Assembly: GCA_017852835.1 (NCBI GenBank)
Contig: JAFMKS010000004.1
Coordinates: 19,513-75,036 of the forward strand
Source: Paracoccaceae bacterium
GTDB lineage: Bacteria; Pseudomonadota; Alphaproteobacteria; Rhodobacterales; Rhodobacteraceae
DNA length: 55,524 nucleotides
Direction of reading: 5' to 3'
This document shows positions 9,162 through 17,904 of the stretch, one piece after another. A model generated the notes under the pieces. The model worked only from the letters and a program-made list of their open reading frames with translations. It was not told the origin of the DNA and made no database searches. Each line of letters begins with the position of its first letter. Position 1 is the first letter of the stretch. A program made the translations under genes and the position numbers.

Positions 9162-11931
9162 CGACGTCCTCCTGTGGTTCTGGCAACACCGTTTCGATGA
9201 TCGAACGCGCCGCTGCTTCGCGCAACATAGTTTTGTTTTGCAATGTGTCGAGCTGATCCGATGTGCTAAGGCCCAGAATAAAACTTTGCCCGCCATCCCC
9301 GACAAGTTCAGGATCAAATGCGCCCTCACTTAACAACTTGCTGCCCAATTGTAGTGTCCAGAATTGTTCATATGCAGTTTTTAGTGTGTCACCTTGTGCC
9401 TGATCAATGATACCTAAATCAACAAGCCCCGCGATCCCCGCGGCAACGCTCTGCTCTTTTTGTCCTGCAAGCAGGCTGCCCATCTGCGAAAACAATTCGA
9501 TATCCTGCAGGCGACCAGGTCCAATTTTAAAGTTCCACACGCTGCGATCTGATTTTACCGAGGAAATCCGTGCACGCATTTTCGATAATGCAGGTGCGAC
9601 TGTTTCAAAATTTCGTAAATCGGCCAAAGCCACGCGAAATGCATCAATATCGTGGATCAGATCATCGGGCCCCACAATCGCCGCAGCACGTGTCAGGGCA
9701 AGGTGTTCCCAAACCCATGCCTCATTTCGTTGATAATCCTGAAATGATGTCCAAGAGGTCGCAACTGGCCCCTTGTTCCCCGATGGACGCAACCGCATAT
9801 CCATTTCATACAAACGCCCCTCGGACATTGGGGCTGTCATCGCGGTGATCAAGGCCTGTGTCAAACGAGCGTAATAGGTGCGCGCGGGCAATGGGCGGCG
9901 CCCGTCCGATGTGTCCACCCCATCCGCGTCATAAATAACGATCACATCCAAATCCGAATGCGCATGCAGACGCCCTGCCCCAAGCGACCCCATTCCCAGA
10001 ACAACGGCCCCACGCCCGGGCATCGGCCCATGTTTGCGGGCAAATTCCGCACAGACACTGGGCCAAATCCCGCCCAATGTGGCCCGCGCCAAATCGGCAT
10101 ATTCCCGTCCCGCTTGTCCCGCATCAATGAGGCCACGAAGTACATGGACGCCAATACGGAAATGCCATTCTTTGCTCCAACGGCGGGACAGGTCCAATTG
10201 CCGTTCGTAATCGGTTTCGGCCGCCAAACGCCAAATTAGTTGGTCCCGCAGTTCTGCTTCCCCTGGCCAATCATCCCAAAAGCTGCCCCCAATCACCGCG
10301 TCCAAAACTTGGACATTTTGAGAAAGATATTCTGACAGACTGGGCGCGGTGCCAAGAATGTCGATCAATAAATCAATCATTTGCGGATTTGCGCGGAACA
10401 ACGAAAACAATTGAACGCCTGCAGGCAGTTTGGACAAAAAGCGGTCAAAGGCCACCAAAGCCTGATCTGGAAAGGACGCGGCACGCAACTGCGCCATTAA
10501 TTCAGGGCGCAACTCTTGAAACAGGGTATAGGCACGTTCGCTGCGCAATGCGGGATAACTGTGCCAGCTTTGCGTGATTTTTTCCTCATCTGCGGTTTCT
10601 TCTGCCGCAGTGGGTTCTGGCGCAGGAGCTTTTGCAAAGAACCCTTCGGTCAGATCGTGAACAGTTTCAAACCGATCCTTCAACGCGGTTTTCAACGCGC
10701 CCGGCGCTGTATTCATCATCGCGGCCAAGCGTTCAAACCCCGCATCCGTTGAGGGCAGATCGTGGGTTTGGGCATCATTCACCATCTGCAAGCGATGTTC
10801 CAATTTCCGATGATCGCGGTAATATTGGTACAAACCATCCGCTAAATCGGTCGTAATCCACCCCTTGACCGCCAGTTGTTGCAAACCGTCCTTCGTCCCC
10901 CGCACCCGCAAATCGGGATCACGTCCGCCTGCGATTAGCTGTTGGGTTTGGGTGAAAAACTCAATCTCTCGTATGCCGCCCAATCCCAGTTTTACATTGT
11001 GACTTGAAATGGATGTTATGCGGCTTTGACCGATTTTTTCGCGATACCCTAATCGCATGGCATGGGCATCTTGAATCGCTGCAAAATCCAAATGTCTGCG
11101 CCACACGAAAGGGCGCATAGATTTCAAAAACGTCTCGCCCGCAATCCGGTCCCCTGCGCAAACACGCGCCTTGATATAGGCCGCGCGTTCCCATGTACGG
11201 CCCAGGCTTTCGTAATATCGCTCTGCCGCCTCAACCCCCATACAAACAGGTGTGACGGCGGGATCAGGGCGCAGGCGCAAATCAGTGCGAAACACATATC
11301 CGTCGCTGGATATGTCATTTAAAAGGGCCGTCGCGGCGCGCGTGGCCTTGATCAAGGCGGCCCGTGCGTCAAAAAAATCATTCAAGGGGAAACGCGCCTC
11401 ATCAAATAGGCAGATAAGATCAATGTCAGAGGAATAATTCAATTCACCTGCGCCCATTTTGCCCATGGCCAAGACGAACAATCCCGTGTCGTGCGGATGT
11501 GCATCCCGCGCCAATCCCGGCAATTTACCACGTAAGATTTGTTGTGAAATTGCGTGATCAAACGCGCATTGCACCGCGCGGTCTGCAAAACCGGTCAGCG
11601 TGGCGCAGACTTGTTCCACTTGCCAGATGCCTGAAAAATCACACAATGCGGTCCATAAGGCCACGCGACGTTTCGCAGATCGCAGGGCCACACCAATGTC
11701 ATCGGTAATTTCAATTTCGATGGATTGATCAATTTCGATCGCGTCAAAGCGTTCGCGTAACCAAACCGCCTCTTTGCGCATAAGATCGGTCAAAAATGGA
11801 CTAACACTTGCCACGGCGCCCAAAAAGTGCTGCAGCTTTGGATCCAATTCCCCAAATTGTTGCGTTATATCATCATAGACGTCCCGATCATAAACATCGG
11901 GGCCTTCGGTGATTGCAGTTACGAAATGCAT
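9148..11931 (-). CDS. glnE: Bifunctional glutamine synthetase adenylyltransferase/deadenylylase
   Basis: GlnE attaches and removes AMP on glutamine synthetase in response to PII state and glutamine, tuning ammonium assimilation. The 927-residue product holds two nucleotidyltransferase units: the N-terminal deadenylylase domain with NYSSDIDLICLFDE near residue 170 and the C-terminal adenylylase domain with HSDLDVIVIYDADG near residue 655, each with the expected paired acidic residues, joined by helical GlnD/PII-response regions (GGIREIEFF; GRLQDIELF). Length agrees with alphaproteobacterial homologues. A gene this long and intact argues against poor base accuracy as the general cause of broken genes elsewhere in the window. 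Divergent from the YbaK-type gene 40 bases away. Confidence 0.95.
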   Translation of the reverse strand: MHFVTAITEGPDVYDRDVYDDITQQFGELDPKLQHFLGAVASVSPFLTDLMRKEAVWLRERFDAIEIDQSIEIEITDDIGVALRSAKRRVALWTALCDFSGIWQVEQVCATLTGFADRAVQCAFDHAISQQILRGKLPGLARDAHPHDTGLFVLAMGKMGAGELNYSSDIDLICLFDEARFPLNDFFDARAALIKATRAATALLNDISSDGYVFRTDLRLRPDPAVTPVCMGVEAAERYYESLGRTWERAAYIKARVCAGDRIAGETFLKSMRPFVWRRHLDFAAIQDAHAMRLGYREKIGQSRITSISSHNVKLGLGGIREIEFFTQTQQLIAGGRDPDLRVRGTKDGLQQLAVKGWITTDLADGLYQYYRDHRKLEHRLQMVNDAQTHDLPSTDAGFERLAAMMNTAPGALKTALKDRFETVHDLTEGFFAKAPAPEPTAAEETADEEKITQSWHSYPALRSERAYTLFQELRPELMAQLRAASFPDQALVAFDRFLSKLPAGVQLFSLFRANPQMIDLLIDILGTAPSLSEYLSQNVQVLDAVIGGSFWDDWPGEAELRDQLIWRLAAETDYERQLDLSRRWSKEWHFRIGVHVLRGLIDAGQAGREYADLARATLGGIWPSVCAEFARKHGPMPGRGAVVLGMGSLGAGRLHAHSDLDVIVIYDADGVDTSDGRRPLPARTYYARLTQALITAMTAPMSEGRLYEMDMRLRPSGNKGPVATSWTSFQDYQRNEAWVWEHLALTRAAAIVGPDDLIHDIDAFRVALADLRNFETVAPALSKMRARISSVKSDRSVWNFKIGPGRLQDIELFSQMGSLLAGQKEQSVAAGIAGLVDLGIIDQAQGDTLKTAYEQFWTLQLGSKLLSEGAFDPELVGDGGQSFILGLSTSDQLDTLQNKTMLREAAARSIIETVLPEPQEDVDERG

Positions 11932-11971
11932 GTGGATCTTTCAATCTTATCCTTACCTGAATGAGGATAGC

Positions 11972-12475
11972 ATGAGCAAAAGTCTAAGACGTGTCAAAGC
12001 CGCATTGGCCAAATTAGGCCTAGAGAATACAATTCGCGAAACCGCAGGGGCAACAACGGCGCAAATGGCGGCAGATGCGATGGGATGCGATGTAGATAAA
12101 ATTAGAAAATCCATCATTTTCCAAATCGGTGCAACAGGTCAGGTTGTGTTATTCATCACTGCAGGTGGGCAACAGGTAGATCGCAGGAAAGCAGAGGCGA
12201 TTGTCGGGGAAACATTGAGCAAGGCGGATGCTACCCTCGTCCTAACAACCACGGGATTTGCAATCGGGGGCGTATCACCCGTGGCCCATAAAACACCCTA
12301 CCCCATATATTTTGATGAAACACTGCTGAAATATGATGTAATTTGGGTTGCGGCGGGCACACCGAGCCATGTTTTTCGCATCCCGCCTGACTTACTTACA
12401 CAAAAAATATCAGTACAAGTATATGATTTTATATCTGATCAAAATAATGTAAAAATGCTTAACATTTTCCCTTAA
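11972..12475 (+). CDS. YbaK/ProX-family aminoacyl-tRNA deacylase
   Basis: The 167-residue protein starts MSKSLRRVKAALAKLGLE and has the YbaK/EbsC fold signatures: a glycine-rich strand LFITAGGQQVDRRKAEAIVG, the GGVSPVAHK segment and YVAGG-like end WVAAGTPSHVFRIPPDLL. Family members hydrolyse mischarged aminoacyl-tRNAs (for example Cys-tRNAPro) or similar substrates in the cytoplasm; which one is not clear. I chose ATG 11972, with GAGGAT upstream, because the open frame extending to 11909 runs into the glnE start on the other strand and lacks similarity. Its 3' half is rather A+T-rich. Confidence 0.85.
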   Translation: MSKSLRRVKAALAKLGLENTIRETAGATTAQMAADAMGCDVDKIRKSIIFQIGATGQVVLFITAGGQQVDRRKAEAIVGETLSKADATLVLTTTGFAIGGVSPVAHKTPYPIYFDETLLKYDVIWVAAGTPSHVFRIPPDLLTQKISVQVYDFISDQNNVKMLNIFP

Positions 12476-12504
12476 ATGGCGGGTATCCTACACCCATGTG
12501 CTGT

Positions 12505-12525
12505 AATGTGAACGAGATTCACATT
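12505..12525. promoter_or_regulatory. Palindrome AATGTGAA-N5-TTCACATT upstream of the dead DUF2852 gene
   Basis: Two perfect 8-base arms at 12505-12512 and 12518-12525 are separated by five bases, 20 bases before the DUF2852 start and 30 after the YbaK-type stop. It looks like a transcription-factor operator. No T run follows, so it is not a classic terminator. Confidence 0.4.
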
Positions 12526-12544
12526 CATTCTATCGTAGTCAAAA

Positions 12545-12913
12545 ATGACTTCTACCACTGACTATACTGCAGAGCATTGGAGACCATCTTAGTTTGCACG
12601 CTCCGAGACATGGCTTGACCGCAAAGGTAAGGGCTCATGGATCGGCGCCATGGTCTTAGGTTTTATGTTCTTTTCGCCAGTTGGCCTTGCACTTCTTGCT
12701 TACATGATTTGGAGTAAAATGTTTGGAAAATCACGTTGTTGTTCACGTTCAACACATTTCAAGACGATGCGTCCGACAGGGAACCAAGCCTTTGATGCGT
12801 ATTAACATGACACACTGACCCGTTTGGCCAACGAACAAGAAGAGTTTCTTGCCTTTCTTGAGCGTCGACGCCACGCCAAAGATCGCGCAGAGTTCGATGA
12901 ATTTTTGAAAGCG
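12545..12913 (+). pseudogene. DUF2852 family membrane protein, two in-frame stops and fused 3' end
   Basis: One frame from ATG 12545 reads like a DUF2852 protein: MTSTTDYTAEHWRPS, then TAG at 12590-12592, then WLDRKGKGSWIGAMVLGF and PVGLALLAYMIWSKMFGK (single membrane helix), FKTMRPTGNQAFDAY, then TAA at 12803-12805, then LANEQEEFLAFLERRRHAKD and the end AEFDEFLKA. Both stops sit inside conserved sequence, and the frame is otherwise open, so this is a decayed gene. Its last codons run straight into RDD-family sequence in another frame, with no intergenic space, which suggests a deletion joined the two neighbours. In Rhodobacterales DUF2852, RDD and bpt genes often sit together. The family's function is unknown. 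Confidence 0.78.
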
Positions 12914-12957
12914 TTACAAAGAAACGGTTTTTTGCATGGCCGATTGACAGCGTCATT

Positions 12958-13305
12958 GTGTTGGGCATTTTGATTATCACATCACCCTTCACCTTTTTCG
13001 TGTCGCTGTTTCTATTTCCATTTTTCTACGCGGCCATTGATTTCATCTATAGAACGGCCACCCTGTCCATGGGATCTGCCACATTCGGCATGCGCATCAT
13101 GGCAATCGAATTGCGCCATGAAAGCGGCCATCTTTTGGATTTCATCACTTCAGTTTTACATACAATTGGCCTTCATGTGTCCTTTGCTTCTGTTTTGGTT
13201 CAACTCTTATCAATTGGTATGATGGTCATGCGCGATGATCGCAAAAGCCTGACAGATATGGTGATCGGAACCTTCATGGTGAACCGCGCGCAGATCCGTT
13301 ACTAA
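12958..13305 (+). CDS. RDD-family membrane protein, apparently lacking its true N-terminus
   Basis: From GTG 12958 the frame encodes 115 residues with two or three membrane helices (VSLFLFPFFYAAIDFIYRT; LHVSFASVLVQLLSIGMMV) and the RDD-like MGSATFGMRIMAIEL and DRKSLTDMVIGTFMVNR. Homology actually begins further upstream, at about 12907 (ESVTKKRFFAWPIDS), which carries the family's first conserved Arg and Asp, but no ATG, GTG or TTG precedes it before an in-frame TGA at 12898-12900. The GTG start would drop those residues. I therefore think the 5' end was lost in the deletion that fused it to the DUF2852 gene, and that this is probably a non-functional remnant, although the rest is undamaged. 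RDD proteins have been linked to ion transport. Confidence 0.6.
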   Translation: MLGILIITSPFTFFVSLFLFPFFYAAIDFIYRTATLSMGSATFGMRIMAIELRHESGHLLDFITSVLHTIGLHVSFASVLVQLLSIGMMVMRDDRKSLTDMVIGTFMVNRAQIRY

Positions 13306-13367
13306 CGTCCAGCTTGGATCAGAACTGGCGCATTGCCAAGTGATCCAAGTCTTGTTAGGCTTTCACT

Positions 13368-14183
13368 ATGCGCCATACCTTGCCCATAGCACCGCAATTT
13401 TATGTAACTGCACCGCAACCCTGCCCATATCTTGAGGGGCGGCAAGAACGCAAACTATTCACGGCCCTGCATGGTGATCGCGCTCAGGACCTGAATGATA
13501 GCCTGTCAAAGCAGGGATTTAGACGTTCACAAAACGTATTGTATCGTCCGTCTTGCGTGGAATGCGCAGCCTGTATGTCAGCGCGCATTGATGTTTCAAA
13601 GTTTGACATTAGCAAATCGCAAAAACGCGTTGCTAAGAAAAACAGCGATTTAACACGTCGCACAAATTCGCCTTGGGCCACAGAAGAGCAATATGATTTG
13701 TTCAGAACATATTTGGAAACACGTCATGCAGATGGCGGAATGGCAGATATGGACGTGTTCGAATTTGCGGCCATGATCGAAGAAACACCCATCCGCACGC
13801 GCGTGATAGAATACGAACAAGATGACGATCTAAAGGCCGTGTGTTTGACAGATGTTTTGAACGATGGCCTATCCATGGTGTATTCATTTTTTGATCCTGA
13901 CTTATCAGACCGCTCTATGGGCACCTATTTAATTCTGGATCACATCAAAATGGCCCAAGAATTGGACCTGCCCTATGTCTACTTAGGCTATTGGGTGCCT
14001 GACAGCCCAAAGATGGGGTACAAGGCGCGTTTTTCGGGATTAGAAATCTATCGCGATCGCGCCTGGATGCCCTTGGCCGAATGCGACAACATTTCATCCA
14101 GCTTGCATCCATTGAACACGGCCCCCATTGCGGAACAGGTGGCGAACCTATCCCTGCCGGGCAGCAATCCTTTGGGTGACTAA
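13368..14183 (+). CDS. bpt: Aspartate/glutamate leucyltransferase (Bpt/ATE family)
   Basis: Bpt transfers leucine from Leu-tRNA to proteins with N-terminal Asp or Glu, feeding the bacterial N-end rule pathway (ClpS/ClpAP). The 271-residue product contains the N-terminal ATE motif [14 protein letters not shown], the cysteine cluster [13 protein letters not shown] and the C-terminal domain with [20 protein letters not shown] and the conserved ending ISSSLHP. Length matches the family. ATG 13368 is the first start in frame and is consistent with homologues. It lies downstream of the damaged DUF2852/RDD pair, yet is intact. The next gene starts 74 bases on, same strand. Confidence 0.93.
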   Translation: MRHTLPIAPQFYVTAPQPCPYLEGRQERKLFTALHGDRAQDLNDSLSKQGFRRSQNVLYRPSCVECAACMSARIDVSKFDISKSQKRVAKKNSDLTRRTNSPWATEEQYDLFRTYLETRHADGGMADMDVFEFAAMIEETPIRTRVIEYEQDDDLKAVCLTDVLNDGLSMVYSFFDPDLSDRSMGTYLILDHIKMAQELDLPYVYLGYWVPDSPKMGYKARFSGLEIYRDRAWMPLAECDNISSSLHPLNTAPIAEQVANLSLPGSNPLGD

Positions 14184-14257
14184 CTGCGCCTTGCCCCTCT
14201 GGACGTTGGGAAAATAATACCCTATATGTTTTGTCAGGAAATAGGACGAAACGCACA

Positions 14258-14620
14258 ATGACACATCCCAATCCGCCACTTGAAGGCACACCGTTGATTG
14301 AACCGTCATCTACTGATCATCCACTGTTTAATGCCGTGGTTGAGGCATGTCGCACAGTTTATGACCCCGAAATTCCAGTCAACATTTATGATTTGGGATT
14401 GGTGTATACAATTGATATCAATGCGGAAAATGATGTTCGTCTGATCATGACATTGACTGCACCTGGATGCCCCGTGGCGGGCGAAATGCCGGGATGGTTA
14501 AACGACGCGATTGAACCCGTTGCTGGCGTAAAATCCGTCGAAGTTGAATTAACTTGGGATCCGCCCTGGGGCATGGACATGATGTCAGATGAAGCGCGTT
14601 TAGAGCTAGGATTTATGTAA
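14258..14620 (+). CDS. MIP18/DUF59-family Fe-S assembly protein (SufT-like)
   Basis: The 120-residue protein belongs to the DUF59/MIP18/PaaD family: CRTVYDPEIPVNIYDLGLVY, the reactive-cysteine region MTLTAPGCPVAGEMP, and ELTWDPPWGMDMMSDEARL. Such proteins help mature or deliver Fe-S clusters. An acidic N-terminal tail precedes the domain. ATG 14258 is chosen; an in-frame TTG at 14231 would add nine residues without similarity. It is followed with no gap by an A-type Fe-S carrier gene (TAA then ATG), so the two are one translational unit, and the job in cluster assembly or transfer is supported by that pairing. Confidence 0.88.
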   Translation: MTHPNPPLEGTPLIEPSSTDHPLFNAVVEACRTVYDPEIPVNIYDLGLVYTIDINAENDVRLIMTLTAPGCPVAGEMPGWLNDAIEPVAGVKSVEVELTWDPPWGMDMMSDEARLELGFM

Positions 14621-14971
14621 ATGTTTGGCATTCCCGGAAATCCCCCTGTCACCCTGACCCCCGCAGCCGTGGGGCAGATCCAAAAATTGATGGATAAAGA
14701 TGGCCACTGGGGCCTGAAGCTTGGCGTGAAAAAGGGGGGATGTGCAGGAATGGAATACACCCTTGACTACGTTGATGGCCCAGATGCCGACGATGAAGTT
14801 GTTGAACAGGATGGCGTGCGCGTGATCATCGCACCGATGGCACAAATGTTCCTATTTGGCACGCAAATCGACTATGAAACCAGCCTGCTGGAAGCTGGGT
14901 TTAAATTTAATAACCCAAATGTCGTTGAAGCCTGCGGATGCGGTGAATCGATCAAATTCGAAGGAATGTGA
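14621..14971 (+). CDS. sufA: A-type iron-sulfur carrier (IscA/SufA/ErpA family)
   Basis: The 116-residue product has the HesB/IscA fold and the three conserved cysteines: GVKKGGCAGMEYTLDY and the C-terminal pair in VEACGCGESIKF. A-type carriers bind a [2Fe-2S] or [4Fe-4S] cluster and pass it to apo-targets. The start codon abuts the stop of the DUF59 gene, so both are co-translated. The gene ends exactly where the convergent oxygenase ends: the two stop codons are adjacent with no spacer. The symbol is given by family; ErpA-type function cannot be excluded. Confidence 0.9.
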   Translation: MFGIPGNPPVTLTPAAVGQIQKLMDKDGHWGLKLGVKKGGCAGMEYTLDYVDGPDADDEVVEQDGVRVIIAPMAQMFLFGTQIDYETSLLEAGFKFNNPNVVEACGCGESIKFEGM

Positions 14972-15877
14972 TTACGCCGTCATCAAGTGGACGTAAGTTT
15001 CTTCAAACCGCTTAGTCAAGTGATCACCAGCATGGATATGTTTCCCCGACCCCAATGGTGCTACATTTGTATCGTAATTGGGGTTAAAGAACAGCGGCAC
15101 TGAAATACGTTCCTGATCACTGCCGCGTACGCGATGTGGCGTTGTACGCACCGCGCCATCGGTCCACATTTGCAGCATTTCACCAAAGTTGATGATAAAT
15201 TCACCAGGTTGCGCAAGTACAGACACCCATTGACCATCTCGGCTTTGCGCCTCTAGCCCGCCAACCCCATCAGTGGCAAGCAATGTGACACATCCATAAT
15301 CTGTATGCGCCGCGATCCCAAAATCCTTATCCCCTGCCCAATCTGGACGTGCGGGGTAATAATTGCCGCGCAACAGGGCCATTGGGTGCGAAAATTTATC
15401 CGTAAAATAATCGCGGTCCAACTCTAAAGCGTCCGCAATTGCCCGCAACACATCCATCGCAACCCGCATTGCAGCAGCGTAATAATTTTTTATGACACGC
15501 TCAAAGTCTGCGGGATGTTCAGGCCATTGATTAGGCGCATAAACACTGTGCGCCGCAAAAGGGTGCATGGGTGAAGGCACATAACCACTATCAAACACTT
15601 CTTTATAATCGGGGTTTGCATTTGGATCGACCTGTTCACTGCCCGAGGCACCCCACCCGCGATTTGATCCCGTTTTTGCCATGCTGACATGCGCCTTTTC
15701 TGCCTCTGGCAGATGGAAAAATTGTCGATACATATCGGTGACTTGCACCACATCGGCCGCAGACAGCGATGTGTTGTGCACGATCAAAAATCCATACTCT
15801 TGAATCCCCGCCAACAGATCACGATTTGCGCCTGCATCCTTGGCAACTAACGCCTGTAAATCAATTTTGGGGATCAT
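14972..15877 (-). CDS. Isopenicillin N synthase-like 2-oxoglutarate/Fe(II) oxygenase
   Basis: The 301-residue protein has the N-terminal DIOX_N-like region (IQEYGFLIVHN, YRQFFHLPEAEK) and a C-terminal 2OG-Fe(II) oxygenase domain with iron ligands visible as His and Asp in AAHTDYGCVTLL and the distal His in TPHRVRG, followed by RISVPLFFNPNYD carrying the R-x-S 2OG-binding motif. Plant- and fungus-like members oxidise diverse small molecules; the substrate here is unknown. I chose ATG 15877 (MIPKIDLQ), as the 12 residues further upstream overlap the divergent tpiA leader and do not fit homologues. Confidence 0.87.
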   Translation of the reverse strand: MIPKIDLQALVAKDAGANRDLLAGIQEYGFLIVHNTSLSAADVVQVTDMYRQFFHLPEAEKAHVSMAKTGSNRGWGASGSEQVDPNANPDYKEVFDSGYVPSPMHPFAAHSVYAPNQWPEHPADFERVIKNYYAAAMRVAMDVLRAIADALELDRDYFTDKFSHPMALLRGNYYPARPDWAGDKDFGIAAHTDYGCVTLLATDGVGGLEAQSRDGQWVSVLAQPGEFIINFGEMLQMWTDGAVRTTPHRVRGSDQERISVPLFFNPNYDTNVAPLGSGKHIHAGDHLTKRFEETYVHLMTA

Positions 15878-15964
15878 TAACACTCTCTTGCATCCATGGG
15901 TCGGAATGGGCAATACCTAGGGAAAGATAATAAGACAAGGTGCCCCGCACCAAAGGAGAAGAAG

Positions 15965-16702
15965 ATGCGTAAACTCGCCGCAGGTAACTGGAAAATGAAC
16001 GGAACAAGGGCGAGCTTATCCGAGGTAAAGGCCATAAATGCAGAACTTGATGACACTGATCCTGCGGTTGTTATCTGCCCGCCCGTATCCCTATTAATCC
16101 CCGCCTGCGATATAGGCGGAAAAATCGGCATCGGTGCGCAGGACTGCCATATGGCATCTTCTGGTGCGCATACGGGTGATATTTCGGCCAACCAAATTGC
16201 AGATACAGGCGCCACATATGTCATCATTGGCCATTCCGAACGCAGAACGGATCACGGTGAAACAAGCGACATGATCAAAGCCAAGGCACAAGCCGCACAT
16301 AAAGCCGGGTTGATCGCAATTGTGTGTATCGGTGAAACCCTTGCCGAGAGAGAGGCAGGCGAAACGTTAAATGTTCTGGGCCAACAGATGTCAGGATCTA
16401 TTCCTGATGTGGCTACATCACAAAACACTGTGATCGCCTATGAACCCATCTGGGCGATTGGAACGGGTCTTGTTCCAACACTTGACCAGATTGACGAAGC
16501 GCATCGTTTCATGCGTGCTGAACTGCTGACCACACTTGGTGCAGATGCACAAAACATCAGCTTGCTTTATGGCGGTTCGGTGAAGGGATCAAACGCCGAC
16601 GACATCTTTTCCGTGGCAGATGTGGACGGCGCACTGGTGGGTGGCGCAAGCCTAAGCGCGCATGATTTCGTACCAATCATCAAGGCGCTGTCGCGCGCAT
16701 AG
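15965..16702 (+). CDS. tpiA: Triosephosphate isomerase
   Basis: TpiA interconverts dihydroxyacetone phosphate and glyceraldehyde-3-phosphate, linking glycolysis, gluconeogenesis and the lower Entner-Doudoroff route. The 245-residue product has all catalytic residues: Asn and Lys in AAGNWKMNG, His in IIGHSERR, the glutamate and flexible loop in AYEPIWAIGTG, and the phosphate loop LLYGGSVKGSNA. Start ATG 15965 follows GGAGAAGA. No LacI-type operator like those before eno and edd is visible in its 87-base leader, so it is probably regulated differently. The P450 gene follows 17 bases later on the same strand. Confidence 0.97.
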   Translation: MRKLAAGNWKMNGTRASLSEVKAINAELDDTDPAVVICPPVSLLIPACDIGGKIGIGAQDCHMASSGAHTGDISANQIADTGATYVIIGHSERRTDHGETSDMIKAKAQAAHKAGLIAIVCIGETLAEREAGETLNVLGQQMSGSIPDVATSQNTVIAYEPIWAIGTGLVPTLDQIDEAHRFMRAELLTTLGADAQNISLLYGGSVKGSNADDIFSVADVDGALVGGASLSAHDFVPIIKALSRA

Positions 16703-16719
16703 CGGATAAAAGCAGAACG

Positions 16720-17904
16720 GTGTCAATCATGCACATATTCAGCCAATCTCCAACTTATCCTGCGTTTGTGCAAAATCCATATCCAGTTTATGATAAAATC
16801 CGCGAGGGTTGGGTATATTGGCAAGACTATGAAATGCCTGCTATATTTTCTTATTCTGAAATTGATAAGCTGTTTAAAAATAAATTGTTAGGACGCGAAG
16901 CTATTAATTCAGGTGAAGTCAATATTCCTAAACGCCTTCAGCCATTTTATGATATTGAAGCGCATTCGATGCTGGAACTGGAACCACCACGCCACACGCA
17001 TTTACGCAAGATGGTTTTACATGCATTCACCTCACGGCGTATCGCGGCACTGGGCCCCGAAATTGAAAATCTGTGCCACAGATTGATCGACAATTTCCCG
17101 AATGACCCCTTTGACATTCTATCGACCTACGCGACGCAGGTGCCTGTGATTGTCATTGCAAGATTGCTGGGTGTGCCCGAAAGCATGACATCCCAATTGC
17201 TGCGCTGGTCGAACGACATGGTCATGATGTATCAGGCCCGCCGCACGCCAGAACTTGAAGATCAGGCGGTGACATCCGCAATTGAATTTTCATCCTTCAT
17301 GGCAACCTATATTGAGGAGCGCCGAAACAAACCTGCGGACGATTTGATTTCCAATCTGATCGCCGCGGAAGAGGACGGCGCGCGCCTGAGCAAGGATGAG
17401 GTTATCACAACCTGCATTCTGTTGTTAAACGCAGGCCACGAGGCAACGGTGCATACATTGGGGAACGGAATTAAGGCTCTGATCGAACACGGCGCAGATC
17501 CCGCATGGTTAACCCCCGACGCAATCGCAGGCACAGTCGAAGAAGTCCTGCGCTATGATCCACCCCTGCATATGTTTACACGCTATGTTTATGACGATGT
17601 CAAAATTGGAGATCACACATTAACGTGTGGGGATCAGGTTGCGCTGATGATTGGCGCCTCTGGGCGTGATCCCAGTCGATGGAACGATCCAAACAGGTTT
17701 GATCCCGCGCGCAGGGTGCAGAAAAATCATGCGTTTGGCGCGGGCATCCACTTTTGCCTTGGTGCGCCGCTGGCCCGTATGGAAATGCAAATCGCATTAA
17801 AAGCGCTGTTTGATCGTCACCCAAACCTGCGTATCACGGCAGCACCCAAATATGCAAATGTGTACCATTTTCACGGGTTAGAGGCGCTTTGGGTCCAAAC
17901 CTAA
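16720..17904 (+). CDS. Cytochrome P450
   Basis: The 394-residue soluble P450 has the I-helix oxygen-binding motif LLNAGHEATVHTLGN, the K-helix ExxR in VEEVLRYDPP and the haem-ligand loop HAFGAGIHFCLGAPLARME with its cysteine. It has the size of bacterial class I P450s, which take electrons from ferredoxin and ferredoxin reductase; no dedicated redox partner gene adjoins it. Substrate unknown. The start may be GTG 16720 or ATG 16729; both give similar length. Its 3' end overlaps the convergent Lrp-type gene by four bases. The first third is visibly more A+T-rich than the remainder. Confidence 0.93.
   Translation: MSIMHIFSQSPTYPAFVQNPYPVYDKIREGWVYWQDYEMPAIFSYSEIDKLFKNKLLGREAINSGEVNIPKRLQPFYDIEAHSMLELEPPRHTHLRKMVLHAFTSRRIAALGPEIENLCHRLIDNFPNDPFDILSTYATQVPVIVIARLLGVPESMTSQLLRWSNDMVMMYQARRTPELEDQAVTSAIEFSSFMATYIEERRNKPADDLISNLIAAEEDGARLSKDEVITTCILLLNAGHEATVHTLGNGIKALIEHGADPAWLTPDAIAGTVEEVLRYDPPLHMFTRYVYDDVKIGDHTLTCGDQVALMIGASGRDPSRWNDPNRFDPARRVQKNHAFGAGIHFCLGAPLARMEMQIALKALFDRHPNLRITAAPKYANVYHFHGLEALWVQT

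Noticed and set aside
12505-12525. CRP/FNR site
   Set aside because: TGTGA and TCACA are seven bases apart rather than six, so the classical CRP spacing is not met; kept only as an unnamed dyad.
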